A DNA stretch of 64,000 nucleotides from Arsenicicoccus sp. oral taxon 190 (GCF_001189535.1 NZ_CP012070.1:434001-498000); one strand, 5' to 3'. Shown: positions 17,718 through 26,128, numbered from the stretch's first letter. A program made the numbers and translations. Notes: a model not told the origin generated them from the letters alone.

Positions 17718-18777
17718 CGGGACCGGACCGCACCAGCTCGCGGTAGCGCCAGCAGACGCGCGCCGCCTCGACGACGAGGATCAGCAGGAGCAGGCTCCGC
17801 CACCCGATGGTCCAGGCGGACGCACCGCCGAGCCCGGCGTCCAGCAGCAGCCACACCCAGATCCCGAGCAGGGCGAGCCGCGCGACCACACCCCGTCGGG
17901 CCCGCACGCGGGGGTTGCGCGCGATCCGCTGCGCATAGGCCCCGGGCGCCCCGAACTCCTCGTCCAGGGTCGAGCCGGCCTGCGCCGCGTGCGCCCGCGC
18001 CTCCTCGGTGATGGTGCGGACGCGGTCCTCCGTCACGTCGCCGCGGGACCGCAGGAGCCGGGCCAGCTCGGCGGTCCAGTCGTCGTCCGGCAGTCGGCGA
18101 CGGCTCGAGATGACCGCGGCAGGGCGGTCCGGGACGGCCCTGCCGAGCACCCAGGCGAGCCCGGCATACCCGGCCGCCAGGGGGACGAGCCACAGCACGG
18201 AGGCCTGGGCGACCGGGTGGGGGTTGCCGACCGCGAAGACCAGGGCGATGGCGACGGCGCAGACCAGCACCGTGCCCACCGCCGCGGCGACGGCGGCGCG
18301 GCGGCGCCGCAGCAGCCGCTCGTAGGTCCACAGGCCGAGCAGAGCGGCGGCGGACACGGTGAAGGGCATGGTGATCAGGCCGACCGTGTAGGTCACCTGC
18401 CAGTCCCCGGACAGCGCGTGCACGACGCCCAGCAGGAGGGTGAGGACGACCGCCCCGACCGAGGCCACGAGCGGGACGTCGCGCAGCTGCGCACCGGTGT
18501 CATCGGTGACGTCCACGCCCTCCTCGACCCACCGCGCCCGCTGGTCGGCGGCCCACTCGTCGGCCGAGCCGTACAGCTCCCCCGGCGCCTCCCCGGACTC
18601 GCGGACCAGGTCCAGCGCCTGGTCCAGCGCCCGGGCGGCCGCGGCGGAGCGCACGTCCTCGCGGAAGAGGCAGGCATAGGCCCGCTCGGCCCAGGCCCGG
18701 TCGTCGGCGCTCCCCCGCGCCTCGTGGAAGCCGTCGAGGACGGCGAGGACGTCTGGTTGCCGCGTGCTGCTCATCAT
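17704..18777 (-). CDS. Membrane protein coupled to PadR regulator
   Basis: The 357-aa protein has a soluble N-terminal part of ~125 residues, four central helices, a cytosolic stretch with EEARAHAAQAGSTLDEEFGAPGAYAQRIA (HAAS/DUF1700-like) and two C-terminal helices. Its start overlaps the PadR stop (ATGA), so it is almost certainly co-translated with the regulator. PadR-linked membrane proteins of this kind are common, but their function is not defined. Confidence 0.75.
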   Translation of the reverse strand: MMSSTRQPDVLAVLDGFHEARGSADDRAWAERAYACLFREDVRSAAAARALDQALDLVRESGEAPGELYGSADEWAADQRARWVEEGVDVTDDTGAQLRDVPLVASVGAVVLTLLLGVVHALSGDWQVTYTVGLITMPFTVSAAALLGLWTYERLLRRRRAAVAAAVGTVLVCAVAIALVFAVGNPHPVAQASVLWLVPLAAGYAGLAWVLGRAVPDRPAAVISSRRRLPDDDWTAELARLLRSRGDVTEDRVRTITEEARAHAAQAGSTLDEEFGAPGAYAQRIARNPRVRARRGVVARLALLGIWVWLLLDAGLGGASAWTIGWRSLLLLILVVEAARVCWRYRELVRSGPVSDR

Positions 18778-19118
18778 CGTTCCCCCTTCGTGGCGAGCCG
18801 CACGAGGGTGGCCTGCAGGTCCCTTAGCGCGGCGAGGTCGTCGGCGAGGCGGGCCCTGCCCTGCTCGGTCAGCGTGTAGCTGCGCCGGCCGGGCCCGCTC
18901 TCGCCGGGGGTCCACGTGGTCGTGACGTCACCGCGCTCCTCGAGCCGAGCGAGCACGGGATAGAGCGAACCCCCCTTGAGACGGCCGAGCCCCGCAGCCT
19001 CCAGCGACGCCGCGACGGCGTAGCCGTGGCCCGGTCCGGAGCTGAGCACACCCAGGATCGCGGGCTCCAGGAGGGCCCGCACCCACGGGAGCGGCCAGCG
19101 CGAGATGTCGTCCGTCAC
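18774..19118 (-). CDS. PadR-family transcriptional regulator
   Basis: The 114-aa winged-helix regulator has the PadR core: LLEPAILGVLSSGPGHGYAV, LGRLKGGSLYPVLARLEERG and RRSYTLTEQGRARL. It would repress its own operon and release on ligand binding. The GTG start directly follows the inverted repeat at 19119-19147, a probable autoregulatory operator. It is the first gene of a two-gene unit. Confidence 0.9.
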   Translation of the reverse strand: MTDDISRWPLPWVRALLEPAILGVLSSGPGHGYAVAASLEAAGLGRLKGGSLYPVLARLEERGDVTTTWTPGESGPGRRSYTLTEQGRARLADDLAALRDLQATLVRLATKGER

Positions 19119-19147
19119 GTATCTAAGTACACGCCATATCTAGATAC
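19119..19147 (-). promoter_or_regulatory. Probable PadR operator
   Basis: GTATCTA and TAGATAC are inverted repeats 15 bp apart. The right part forms a perfect TATCTAGATA palindrome. The block is AT-rich compared with its surroundings and abuts the PadR start codon, so binding there would block transcription of the padR operon. Confidence 0.7.
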
Positions 19148-19177
19148 GACGCAAGGCGCCCGCCGCGCCGGCACATG

Positions 19178-19216
19178 CCGCGGGGCGCCCCTGATGTCAT
19201 CAGGAGCGCCCCGCGG
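19178..19216 (-). terminator. Hairpin after the MaoC-like gene
   Basis: CCGCGGGGCGCCCCTGATG and its near-perfect complement form a stem of about 18 bp just downstream of the MaoC-like stop codon, separating this operon from the PadR promoter. Confidence 0.75.
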
Positions 19217-19233
19217 GATGGTGGTGGTGACCC

Positions 19234-20103
19234 TCAGGCGTCGAGCGTGGCGACCAGGTGGACCGTCTCCGGGCGCGAGGCCGACCGCAGCACCGCCAGC
19301 TGCGGGGACACGGATCGGTCCACCACGAGCTCGACGGTCGTCGGCAGCAGCACCGGCTTGCGGAACCACACGTGGGACCGGCTCGGGCCGGTGCTCTGCG
19401 GGCCGAGCGCGGCGAGCGTGCGCGCCCCGGTCCACATGCCGTGCGCGATGGCCCGCGGGAAGCCCATCGCCCGGGCCGTCCACGGGTGCAGGTGGATCGG
19501 GTTGACGTCCCCGGAGACCGCGGCATAGCGACGGCCCAGGTCAGCCGCCAACGGCCAGCGGGCACACCCGACCCCTTCCCGTATGCCGGGAGCCTCACGC
19601 CCCCTGTCGGCGGTGGCGTCGCCGCGTCCGCGCTGCAGGTAGGTGCTGGTCTCGCGCCATACGGTCTCGCCGTCCGCCTCGAGCAGGGTGACCAGGTCGA
19701 CGGTGCGGCCCTTGGGGTGGGGGCGCAGCGCCTCGGCCCAGACGGTCACGTCGACGGTGTCGTCGGCGGTGAGGGTCCGGTGCACGGTGGTGGCGTTCTC
19801 CACGTGCACCAGACCGGGCATGGGCAGCGGGAAGTCCTTGTCGGACATGATCTTTGCAGCCAGCGGGAAGCCCAGCAGGTGCGGGTAGGCGTGCGGCAGC
19901 ACGTCCCCGACGGGCGCCTCCACGAGCCGCTGGTAGCGCGCCAGGTGGTCGCGGTCGACCTGCACGCCCCGGCGGACCAGGCGCCGGGGGGCGAGGTCGC
20001 CACTGCGGCCCCGGGCCGTGAGGGCGCCCCGGGCGAGCGAGCGCACCAGCGACGGCGCCCCGGAGATCTCCTGCGTGGCGACGGCAGGCTGATCGGTCGT
20101 CAT
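19234..20103 (-). CDS. MaoC-like (R)-hydratase/dehydratase (HtdX-type)
   Basis: The 289-aa protein has a double hot-dog layout. The N-terminal half carries LPHAYPHLLGFPL; the C-terminal half carries the hydratase-2 motif YAAVSGDVNPIHLHPWTARA with the catalytic Asp and His, then FPRAIAHGMW. It would interconvert trans-2-enoyl and (R)-3-hydroxyacyl thioesters. It follows the FabG-like gene by 7 nt and is the last gene of an operon matching M. tuberculosis htdX-fabG4-fadA2 in content. Confidence 0.85.
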   Translation of the reverse strand: MTTDQPAVATQEISGAPSLVRSLARGALTARGRSGDLAPRRLVRRGVQVDRDHLARYQRLVEAPVGDVLPHAYPHLLGFPLAAKIMSDKDFPLPMPGLVHVENATTVHRTLTADDTVDVTVWAEALRPHPKGRTVDLVTLLEADGETVWRETSTYLQRGRGDATADRGREAPGIREGVGCARWPLAADLGRRYAAVSGDVNPIHLHPWTARAMGFPRAIAHGMWTGARTLAALGPQSTGPSRSHVWFRKPVLLPTTVELVVDRSVSPQLAVLRSASRPETVHLVATLDA

Positions 20104-20110
20104 GCGGCGC

Positions 20111-21463
20111 TCACGCCCCGATCATGTTCTGGCCGCAGACCCGCACGACCTGCCCCGTCACGCCCGCGGAGGCGGGCTGCGCGAGCCAGGCGATGGTGTC
20201 GGCGACGTCGACGGGCAGGCCGCCCTGCTGCAGCGAGGACAGCCGGCGGGCCGCCTCCCGCGTCGCGAAGGGCATCTTGGCGGTCATCTCGGTCTCGATC
20301 AGGCCGGGCGCCACGCCGGTCACCGTGATGCCACGCTCGGACAGTGACGGCGCGAGGGCGGACACCAGACCGATGATGGCGGCCTTGGTCGCCGAGTAGT
20401 TGGTCTGGCCGCGGTTGCCCGCGTAGCCGGACTGGGAGGACAGGCAGATGATGCGCCCGCCCTCGCCGAGGCCGCCCTCGCCGAGCAGCGCCTCGTTGAT
20501 CGCGAGGATCGACTGCAGGTTGACGGCCATCACGCTGTCCCAACGAGACTCGTCCATGTTGACGAAGAGCTTGTCCCGGGTGATGCCGGCGTTGTGGACC
20601 ACGATGTCGAGACCGCCGTGGCGGCTGCGGGCGTGGTCGACGATGCGGCGACCCGCGTCGGGTGCCGTGACGTCGAGCTGCAGGGCGGTGCCGCCCACCT
20701 CGCCCGCGACCGTGGCGAGGGCGTCGCCGGCGGCCGGGACGTCGACGCACACGACGGTCGCGCCGTCCCGGTGCAGGGTGCGGGCGATGGCCGCGCCGAT
20801 GCCCCGGGCAGCGCCCGTGACCACGGCGACGGTGCCGGCGAGCGGCTTGTCGACGGACGGGTTCGGCTGGGCCGCAGCGTCGCTGACGCGCACCGTCTGG
20901 CCGTCGACGAAGGCCGACCGCCCCGAGAGGAAGAAGCGCACGGCCTCACCCACGTTGGCCCGGGCCTGGTCCCCCACCTCGGCGGCGGGGCCGAGGACGA
21001 GGTTGGCCGTGGCGCCCGCGCGGAGCTCCTTGGCCAGGGAGCGGGTGAACCCGTCGAGGGCCCGCTGGGTCGCGACGTGCACCGGGTCGGCGAGGTGGGT
21101 GTGGTCGGTGCCGACGACGACGACGCGGGCGTTGCGACCGAGCTTCTTGACGGCTGGGGCCCCGAGCTCGCGCAGCCGGGCCAGCTCCTCGGGGCGGCGA
21201 GCCGCGGCGAGGTCGAGCACGACGCCGCCGAGCCGGCCGTCGCCGAACTCCTCGAGGGCGGAGATCGCCGAGACGCCGGCGGTCGTCAGCAGGGCGCGCA
21301 GGCTCTTGGCATACGGCCCGTCACCGGCGACGAGGACCGGTGACTCGCAGAGGATCTGGCCCGGCTCGTAGCGGCGCAGCCGCACCGGGGCGGGCAGACC
21401 GAGCCGCTTGGCGAGGTTCTTGCCGAAGGGGGTGTTGATGAAGTCGGAGTACTGGTCAGCCAT
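20111..21463 (-). CDS. High-molecular-weight 3-oxoacyl-ACP/CoA reductase (FabG4-type)
   Basis: The 450-aa protein is about twice the size of ordinary FabG. An N-terminal flavodoxin-like half (residues 1-210) is followed by a full short-chain dehydrogenase half with the cofactor loop VVTGAARGIGAAIA, NAGITRDKL, and the catalytic set Ser, YSATKAAI (Tyr, Lys). This is the HMwFabG arrangement of M. tuberculosis FabG4, which prefers NADH. The ATG at 21463 starts one base after the thiolase stop, so translation is coupled. Confidence 0.9.
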   Translation of the reverse strand: MADQYSDFINTPFGKNLAKRLGLPAPVRLRRYEPGQILCESPVLVAGDGPYAKSLRALLTTAGVSAISALEEFGDGRLGGVVLDLAAARRPEELARLRELGAPAVKKLGRNARVVVVGTDHTHLADPVHVATQRALDGFTRSLAKELRAGATANLVLGPAAEVGDQARANVGEAVRFFLSGRSAFVDGQTVRVSDAAAQPNPSVDKPLAGTVAVVTGAARGIGAAIARTLHRDGATVVCVDVPAAGDALATVAGEVGGTALQLDVTAPDAGRRIVDHARSRHGGLDIVVHNAGITRDKLFVNMDESRWDSVMAVNLQSILAINEALLGEGGLGEGGRIICLSSQSGYAGNRGQTNYSATKAAIIGLVSALAPSLSERGITVTGVAPGLIETEMTAKMPFATREAARRLSSLQQGGLPVDVADTIAWLAQPASAGVTGQVVRVCGQNMIGA

Positions 21464-21464
21464 C

Positions 21465-22739
21465 TCAGGCCTCCACGATCGCGACGACGCCCTGGCCACC
21501 GGCCGCGCAGATGGAGATCAGGCCGCGGCCCGAGCCCCGCTCGTGGAGCATCTTGGCGAGGCTGGCGAGGATGCGACCACCGGTGGCCGCGAAGGGGTGG
21601 CCCGCCGCGAGGGACGAGCCGTTGACGTTGAGCTTGCTCCGGTCGATCGAGCCGAGCGGCGTGTCCAGACCGAGTCGCTCGCGGCAGAACTCCTCGTCCT
21701 CCCAGGCCTTCAGCGTGGCGAGGACGGTCGAGGCGAAGGCCTCGTGGATCTCGTAGAAGTCGAAGTCCTGCAGGGTCAGGCCGTGGCGCGCGAGGAGGCG
21801 CGGGACGGCGTAGACCGGCGCCATGAGCAGGCCCTCGTCGCCGTGGACGTAGTCGACCGCGGCGGTCTCCCCGTCGACGAACCACGCGAGCGGCTCGAGC
21901 CGGTGCTCCCGGGCCCAGTCCTCGCTGGACAGCAGGACCACGGACGCGCCGTCGGTGAGCGGGGTCGAGTTGCCGGCCGTCATGGTCGCGCCCTCCCCCT
22001 TGCCGAAGACCGGCTTGAGGGTCGCGAGCTTGTCCACGGTGGAGCCGGGGCGCAGGTTGGTGTCCTTGGTGACCCCGAGGTAGGGCGTCATGAGGTCGTC
22101 GAAGAAGCCGCGGTCGTAGGCGGCGGCGAGGTTGCGGTGGGAGGCGGCGGCCAGCTCGTCCTGGTCCTCGCGGGTGATGCCCCACCGCTTGGCAGTGATG
22201 GCCATGTGGTCGCCCATGCCGAGACCGGTGCGGGGCTCGGCGGTCTGCGGGGCGACGGGCTGCAGGTGCTGGGGGCGCAGCCCGGCGAGAGCCTTGGCCC
22301 GCTGCACGGGGGTCTTGGCGCGCATCGCGGCGAGGAGGGCGGTGCGCAGACCCTCCGTCACGACGATGGGGGCGTCGGAGGTCGTGTCGACGCCGCCGGC
22401 GATGCCGGCGTCGATCTGCCCGAGGGCGATCTTGTTGCTGACGAGGATCGCGGCCTCCAGGCCGGTGCCGCAGGCCTGCTGCAGGTCGTAGGCGGGCGTC
22501 TGGGGCGACAGGCGCGAGCCGAGGACCGACTCGCGGACCAGGTTGAAGTCGCGGCTGTGCTTGATCACGGCGCCGGCGGCGACCTCGCCGAGCCGCTCGC
22601 CGGCCAGGCCGTAGCGGGCGACCAGGCCGTCGAGCGCGGCGGTCAGCATGTCCTGGTTGGAGGCCTTGGCGTAGGGGCCGTTGGACCGGGCGAAGGGGAT
22701 GCGGTTGCCACCGAGGATGGCGACGCGGCGCGTGCTCGT
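21465..22739 (-). CDS. Acetyl-CoA C-acetyltransferase (FadA2-type thiolase)
   Basis: The 424-aa thiolase has the nucleophile in DLQQACGTGLEA, EIHEAFAST, NVNGSSLAAGHPFAATGGR and the second catalytic cysteine in ICAAGGQG. It catalyses condensation or cleavage of beta-ketoacyl-CoA. The start MTSTRRVAIL has the ribosome site AGGAGC. It leads the thiolase-reductase-hydratase operon and is divergent from a TetR gene that may control it. Confidence 0.92.
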   Translation of the reverse strand, partial: TSTRRVAILGGNRIPFARSNGPYAKASNQDMLTAALDGLVARYGLAGERLGEVAAGAVIKHSRDFNLVRESVLGSRLSPQTPAYDLQQACGTGLEAAILVSNKIALGQIDAGIAGGVDTTSDAPIVVTEGLRTALLAAMRAKTPVQRAKALAGLRPQHLQPVAPQTAEPRTGLGMGDHMAITAKRWGITREDQDELAAASHRNLAAAYDRGFFDDLMTPYLGVTKDTNLRPGSTVDKLATLKPVFGKGEGATMTAGNSTPLTDGASVVLLSSEDWAREHRLEPLAWFVDGETAAVDYVHGDEGLLMAPVYAVPRLLARHGLTLQDFDFYEIHEAFASTVLATLKAWEDEEFCRERLGLDTPLGSIDRSKLNVNGSSLAAGHPFAATGGRILASLAKMLHERGSGRGLISICAAGGQGVVAIVEA

Positions 22740-22786
22740 CATGGGTGCTCCTGTGCGAGATGGGTCTGACGCTGCCGCCAATCTAA

Positions 22787-22831
22787 CCGATACCTGCAGT
22801 ACCCGATACCGTGGTCACCTGATAATTTCAG
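22787..22831. promoter_or_regulatory. Divergent TetR / fadA2 control region
   Basis: The gap contains two direct CCGATACC copies (22787-22794 and 22803-22810, 16 bp apart) and an AT-rich segment with GATAAT (22821-22826) shortly before the TetR ATG. The direct repeats are candidate TetR binding sites acting on both genes. Assignment is by position only. Confidence 0.5.
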
Positions 22832-22835
22832 CCGT

Positions 22836-23471
22836 ATGACGAGCGCCACGCCCCCGCCCGACGCCCGGGTCGACGGCCGCGCCTCCCGGTGGGAGGAGCA
22901 CCGCCGCCAGCGCCGCGTCGAGCTCGTCGACCACACTGTGCGGGCCATCCGCCGCCACGGCGCCGGGGTGGGGCTGGACGACATCGCGGCCCAGGCGGGG
23001 ACCAGCAAGACGGTGCTCTACCGCCACTTCGAGGACCGCACGGGGCTCTACCGCGCCGTCACCGAGCGCGTCGAGGGGCAGATCGTCGGGCGGGTGCGGT
23101 CCTCGGTGACCGCCGACGCCTCCCCCCGCGAGGTCCTGGAGTCCGTGATCGACGCCTACCTCGGGCTGGTCGAGCGCGACCCGGAGCTGTACCGCTTCGT
23201 CATCCGGCGCCCCCTGGTCGACGGCCCGCTCGACGACGACCCGGTGCCCGGGATCACCAGCCAGGTCGCGGACACCATCGCCGGCGTGCTCGGCGGCTCG
23301 ACCCCGGCGGGGGTCGCGCACCTGTGGGCGGTCGCGCTGGTGGGGTCGGTGCAGGCGTGCGCCGACGACTGGCTCGCCGCGGACGCTTCGTCGAGGCTGA
23401 GCCGCTCCGAGCTGACGCGTCAGCTCGCCGACCTGGCGTGGCACGGCGTCGCGCAGACCTACCGCAGCTAG
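22836..23471 (+). CDS. TetR-family transcriptional regulator
   Basis: The 211-aa protein has an N-terminal helix-turn-helix (GVGLDDIAAQAGTSKTVLYRHFEDR, given here as the recognition region, residues about 45-69) and an all-helical ligand domain. It is transcribed away from the thiolase operon and is likely its repressor, with an acyl-CoA or lipid ligand as an inference. Start and stop are clear, and the promoter box GATAAT lies 9 nt before the ATG. Confidence 0.9.
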   Translation: MTSATPPPDARVDGRASRWEEHRRQRRVELVDHTVRAIRRHGAGVGLDDIAAQAGTSKTVLYRHFEDRTGLYRAVTERVEGQIVGRVRSSVTADASPREVLESVIDAYLGLVERDPELYRFVIRRPLVDGPLDDDPVPGITSQVADTIAGVLGGSTPAGVAHLWAVALVGSVQACADDWLAADASSRLSRSELTRQLADLAWHGVAQTYRS

Positions 23472-23542
23472 CGAGCCGGACCTCACGGATCGGGGTCGTG
23501 AGGCGTCTACCGTGTGTGGACAGCCCCAGCCCGAGGAGCAGC

Positions 23543-24046
23543 ATGCGTCGCCATACGATCATCGACAGCCCGGTCGGGCCACTGACCGCCGTCGCGGACG
23601 ACGAGGCGCTGATCGCGATCTACTTCGAGCGGCACGGGCGCGCCCCCGCCGTCACCGAGCATGGCGAGCGCACCGACGACCACCCCGTCCTGGCGGCGGC
23701 GCGGGACCAGCTCGCCGACTACTTCGCCGGCCGACGCACGGGCTTCGACCTGCCGCTCGCGCCACGGGGCGACGCCTTCCAGCAGCGGGTCTGGGCGCAG
23801 CTGCGCGAGATCCCCTACGGCCAGACGCGGTCCTACGGCCAGCTCGCGCGGGCCCTCGGTCAGCCCGGCGCGGCCCAGGCGGTCGGCAACGCCAACGGCG
23901 CCAACCCCCTCTCCATCGTCGTCCCCTGCCACCGCGTGATCGGGTCCGACGGGTCCCTGACCGGCTACGCGGGCGGGCTGGAGCGCAAGCGCTGGCTCCT
24001 CGCCCACGAGGAACCCGCCGCCGCGTCGTCCGGTCGCCTCTTCTGA
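23543..24046 (+). CDS. O6-alkylguanine-DNA alkyltransferase (first copy)
   Basis: The 167-aa suicide DNA repair protein has the acceptor motif IVVPCHRVIG with its cysteine, the helix-turn-helix VWAQLREIPYGQTRSYGQLA and NGANP. The ATG has GAGGAG as ribosome site. A sigma factor, a second transferase and a glycosylase follow with 10 bp or less between genes, so this is the first gene of an alkylation-repair operon. Confidence 0.95.
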   Translation: MRRHTIIDSPVGPLTAVADDEALIAIYFERHGRAPAVTEHGERTDDHPVLAAARDQLADYFAGRRTGFDLPLAPRGDAFQQRVWAQLREIPYGQTRSYGQLARALGQPGAAQAVGNANGANPLSIVVPCHRVIGSDGSLTGYAGGLERKRWLLAHEEPAAASSGRLF

Positions 24047-24056
24047 CAGGGCCCGT

Positions 24057-24554
24057 ATGCCGCGCTCCCGCCCCTTCGACCGCGTGGTCACCGACCACGG
24101 GGCCACCGTCCTGCGGGTCTGCCGCGCCGTGCTGGGACCCGACGACGCGGACGACGCCTGGTCGGACACCTTCCTCGCCGCGCTGCAGGCCTGGGAGGCA
24201 CTCCCCGACGACGCCAACGTCGAGGCCTGGCTGGTCACCATCGCGCACCGCAAGGCCATCGACGTCACCCGGCGTCGGCAGCGTCAGGCGGTGCCCGTGC
24301 CGGAGGTCCCGGACGGCGTCGTGGCGCACGGGGATCCGCAGGACCGCCACCCGGACCTGTGGTCGGCGATGGCCGGGCTGACCCTGCGGCAGCGGCAGGC
24401 CGTGGCCTACCACCACCTGGCCGGGCTGCCGCACGCCGAGGTCGCGGCGATCCTCGGCAGCACCCCGGCCGCCGCGCGGCGCGCCTGCGCCGACGGCATC
24501 GCGGCGCTCCGCCGCACCTATCCCCTGCTGCCCGAGGAGGACTCGGATGACTGA
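24057..24554 (+). CDS. ECF-like RNA polymerase sigma factor
   Basis: The 165-aa protein contains only sigma regions 2 and 4. Region 2 spans VVTDHGATVLRVCRAVLG and WSDTFLAALQAWEALP to WLVTIAHRKAIDVTRRR; region 4 has LTLRQRQAVAYHHLAGLPHAEVAAILG. It should direct polymerase to a stress regulon. No classical anti-sigma gene is adjacent. Instead its end overlaps by 8 bp the start of an alkyltransferase with an unusual N-terminal extension, the layout normally seen for sigma/anti-sigma pairs. Confidence 0.85.
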   Translation: MPRSRPFDRVVTDHGATVLRVCRAVLGPDDADDAWSDTFLAALQAWEALPDDANVEAWLVTIAHRKAIDVTRRRQRQAVPVPEVPDGVVAHGDPQDRHPDLWSAMAGLTLRQRQAVAYHHLAGLPHAEVAAILGSTPAAARRACADGIAALRRTYPLLPEEDSDD

Positions 24555-25182
24555 CCTCACCACCCTCGACATCGTCGACCCGGCCCACCTTGCGCTGCTG
24601 CGTGACCGGCTCGCCGAAAGCGCCCACGCCACAAGCGATCTCGACGTGCGTCACCGGGACGTGGACTCCCCCTTCGGACCCCTGCTCGTCGCGTCGACGG
24701 CACGCGGGGTGGCCCGGGTCGCCTTCGCCGGCGAGGACCACGAGGCGGTGCTGGACTCGTTGGCGGCGGCGCTGGGACCCCGTGTGCTGCAGGCGCGCTC
24801 GTCGCTGGATGACGTCGCCCGCGAGCTCGACGAGTACTTCACGGGTGCCCGCACCTCCTTCACCACCCCGGTGGACCTGGTGCTGGCCAAGGGATTTCGG
24901 CGAGAGGTCCTGGGTCACCTGCGCGAGATCCCCTACGGGAGCACAGAGTCGTATGCCGTCGTCGCCACCGCCTCCGGCAGCCCCCGCGCCGTGCGGGCCG
25001 TCGGGACGGCCTGCGCCACCAACCCGGTCCCGCTGCTCGTGCCCTGCCATCGAGTGGTGCGCAGCGACGGTACGCCCGGCGCCTACCGTGGTGGCGCGGA
25101 GGCCAAGCGGTGGCTGCTGGCCCTCGAGCACGCGGCGGGCGAGCAGCGGGCGCGGCATACGGCGAAGGGCGGATCCCGTTGA
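24547..25182 (+). CDS. Methylated-DNA cysteine methyltransferase with N-terminal extension (second copy)
   Basis: The 211-aa protein carries the acceptor site LLVPCHRVVRSDG, the helix-turn-helix region LGHLREIPYGSTESYAVVA and ACATNP. About 37 residues precede the conserved DSPFGPLLVAS start of the domain (LDIVDPAHLALLRDRLAES, a predicted amphipathic helix); the first copy lacks them. The start overlaps the sigma-factor gene, so the two proteins are made together. The extension may contact the sigma factor; this is inference. Confidence 0.88.
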   Translation: MTDLTTLDIVDPAHLALLRDRLAESAHATSDLDVRHRDVDSPFGPLLVASTARGVARVAFAGEDHEAVLDSLAAALGPRVLQARSSLDDVARELDEYFTGARTSFTTPVDLVLAKGFRREVLGHLREIPYGSTESYAVVATASGSPRAVRAVGTACATNPVPLLVPCHRVVRSDGTPGAYRGGAEAKRWLLALEHAAGEQRARHTAKGGSR

Positions 25183-25769
25183 GCGACATCGTGATCGGTG
25201 AGGACGGACTGGCGCGGCCCCCGTGGGCGGCCACCGACCCGCTGCTGCGGGAGTACTACGACACCGAGTGGGGGATGCCGGTCCGCGACGAGCGCGGGGT
25301 CTTCGAGCGGCTGAGCCTGGAGGCCTTCCAGTCCGGGCTGTCCTGGGCGACGATCCTGCGCAAGCGGCCCGCCTTCCGCAGCGCCTTCGCGGAGTTCGAC
25401 CCCGATGTCGTCGCGACCTTCGGCGAGGACGACGTCGAGCGGCTGATGAGCGACGCCGGCATCGTCCGCAACCGCCGCAAGATCGAGGCGACCATCACCA
25501 ACGCCGCGGCAACCCTCGCGCTGCGCGACGAGGGCGGGCTGGCCGAGCTCGTCTGGTCATTCCGGCCGGCCACGACCTCCGAGCCGAAGACCCTCACCGA
25601 GATCCCCACGACGTCACCGGAGTCCGTGGCGCTGTCGCGAGCGCTGAAGGGCCGGGGCTTCCGGTTCGTCGGGCCCACGACCATGCACGCCCTGATGGAG
25701 GCGCTGGGGATCGTCGACACCCACCTGGTCGACAGCCACCGGCGCGGTTCCTCGGGGATCTGGGACTAG
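25179..25769 (+). CDS. tag: DNA-3-methyladenine glycosylase I
   Basis: The 196-aa base-excision enzyme has the Tag family signature: an early REYYDTEWGMPVRDERGVFERL, LEAFQSGLSWATILRKRPAF, then GRGFRFVGPTTMHALMEALG and VDTHLVDSHRR. The N-terminal cysteine/tryptophan segment of E. coli Tag is altered (ARPPWAATDPLL). The TTG at 25179 overlaps the preceding stop (TTGA) and was chosen over longer starts that would lie deep in the upstream gene. It is the last gene of the alkylation-repair operon. Confidence 0.92.
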   Translation: MSDIVIGEDGLARPPWAATDPLLREYYDTEWGMPVRDERGVFERLSLEAFQSGLSWATILRKRPAFRSAFAEFDPDVVATFGEDDVERLMSDAGIVRNRRKIEATITNAAATLALRDEGGLAELVWSFRPATTSEPKTLTEIPTTSPESVALSRALKGRGFRFVGPTTMHALMEALGIVDTHLVDSHRRGSSGIWD

Positions 25770-25775
25770 GCCCTG

Positions 25776-26090
25776 GTCCGGGGTCGCGTCCCCCGTCTGG
25801 GGTTGCGGCTTCCGTCCGGGGTCGCGTCGGCGTCCTCCGTCTGCGGTTGCGTCCCCCGTCTCGAGTCCCATCCCCCGCCTTGGGCTGCAGCTTCCGTCCG
25901 GGGTCGCGTCGGCGTCCTCCGTCTGCGGTTGCGTCCCCCGTCTCGAGTCGCATCCCCCGTCTTGGGCTGCAGCTCGAGACGGGGGACGGCCAAATAGACG
26001 GGGGATGGCCAAACAGACAGGGGATGGCCGCCCAGACGGGGGACGGCCACATAGACGGGGGATGGCCACCCAGACGGAGGACGGCGAGCC
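25776..26090. repeat. Head-to-head array of ~19-bp units with an 82-bp internal duplication
   Basis: The left part has GTCT-type units (GTCTCGAGTCGCATCCCCC and relatives). From 25977 on, the right part has AGAC-type units (AGACGGGGGATGGCCAAAC and relatives), about 15 in all. Spacing is 19 bp except for two 25-bp units. Positions 25795-25876 and 25877-25958 are a near-perfect 82-bp tandem duplication. The array fills the convergent gap between tag and the acyl-CoA synthetase gene and is related to the one at 1956-2330. Confidence 0.88.
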
Positions 26091-26095
26091 GCAGC

Positions 26096-26115
26096 GGACG
26101 GCATACGGGCCGTCC
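26096..26115 (-). terminator. Short hairpin after the acyl-CoA synthetase gene
   Basis: GGACGGC and GCCGTCC form a 7-bp stem around the loop ATACGG, 14 bp beyond the stop codon at 26129. Confidence 0.45.
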
Positions 26116-26128
26116 CCCCACGCACCGC

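Noticed and set aside
25776..26090. Considered as a CRISPR array or coding minisatellite
   Set aside because: No spacers, and a 19-bp unit cannot keep a reading frame.
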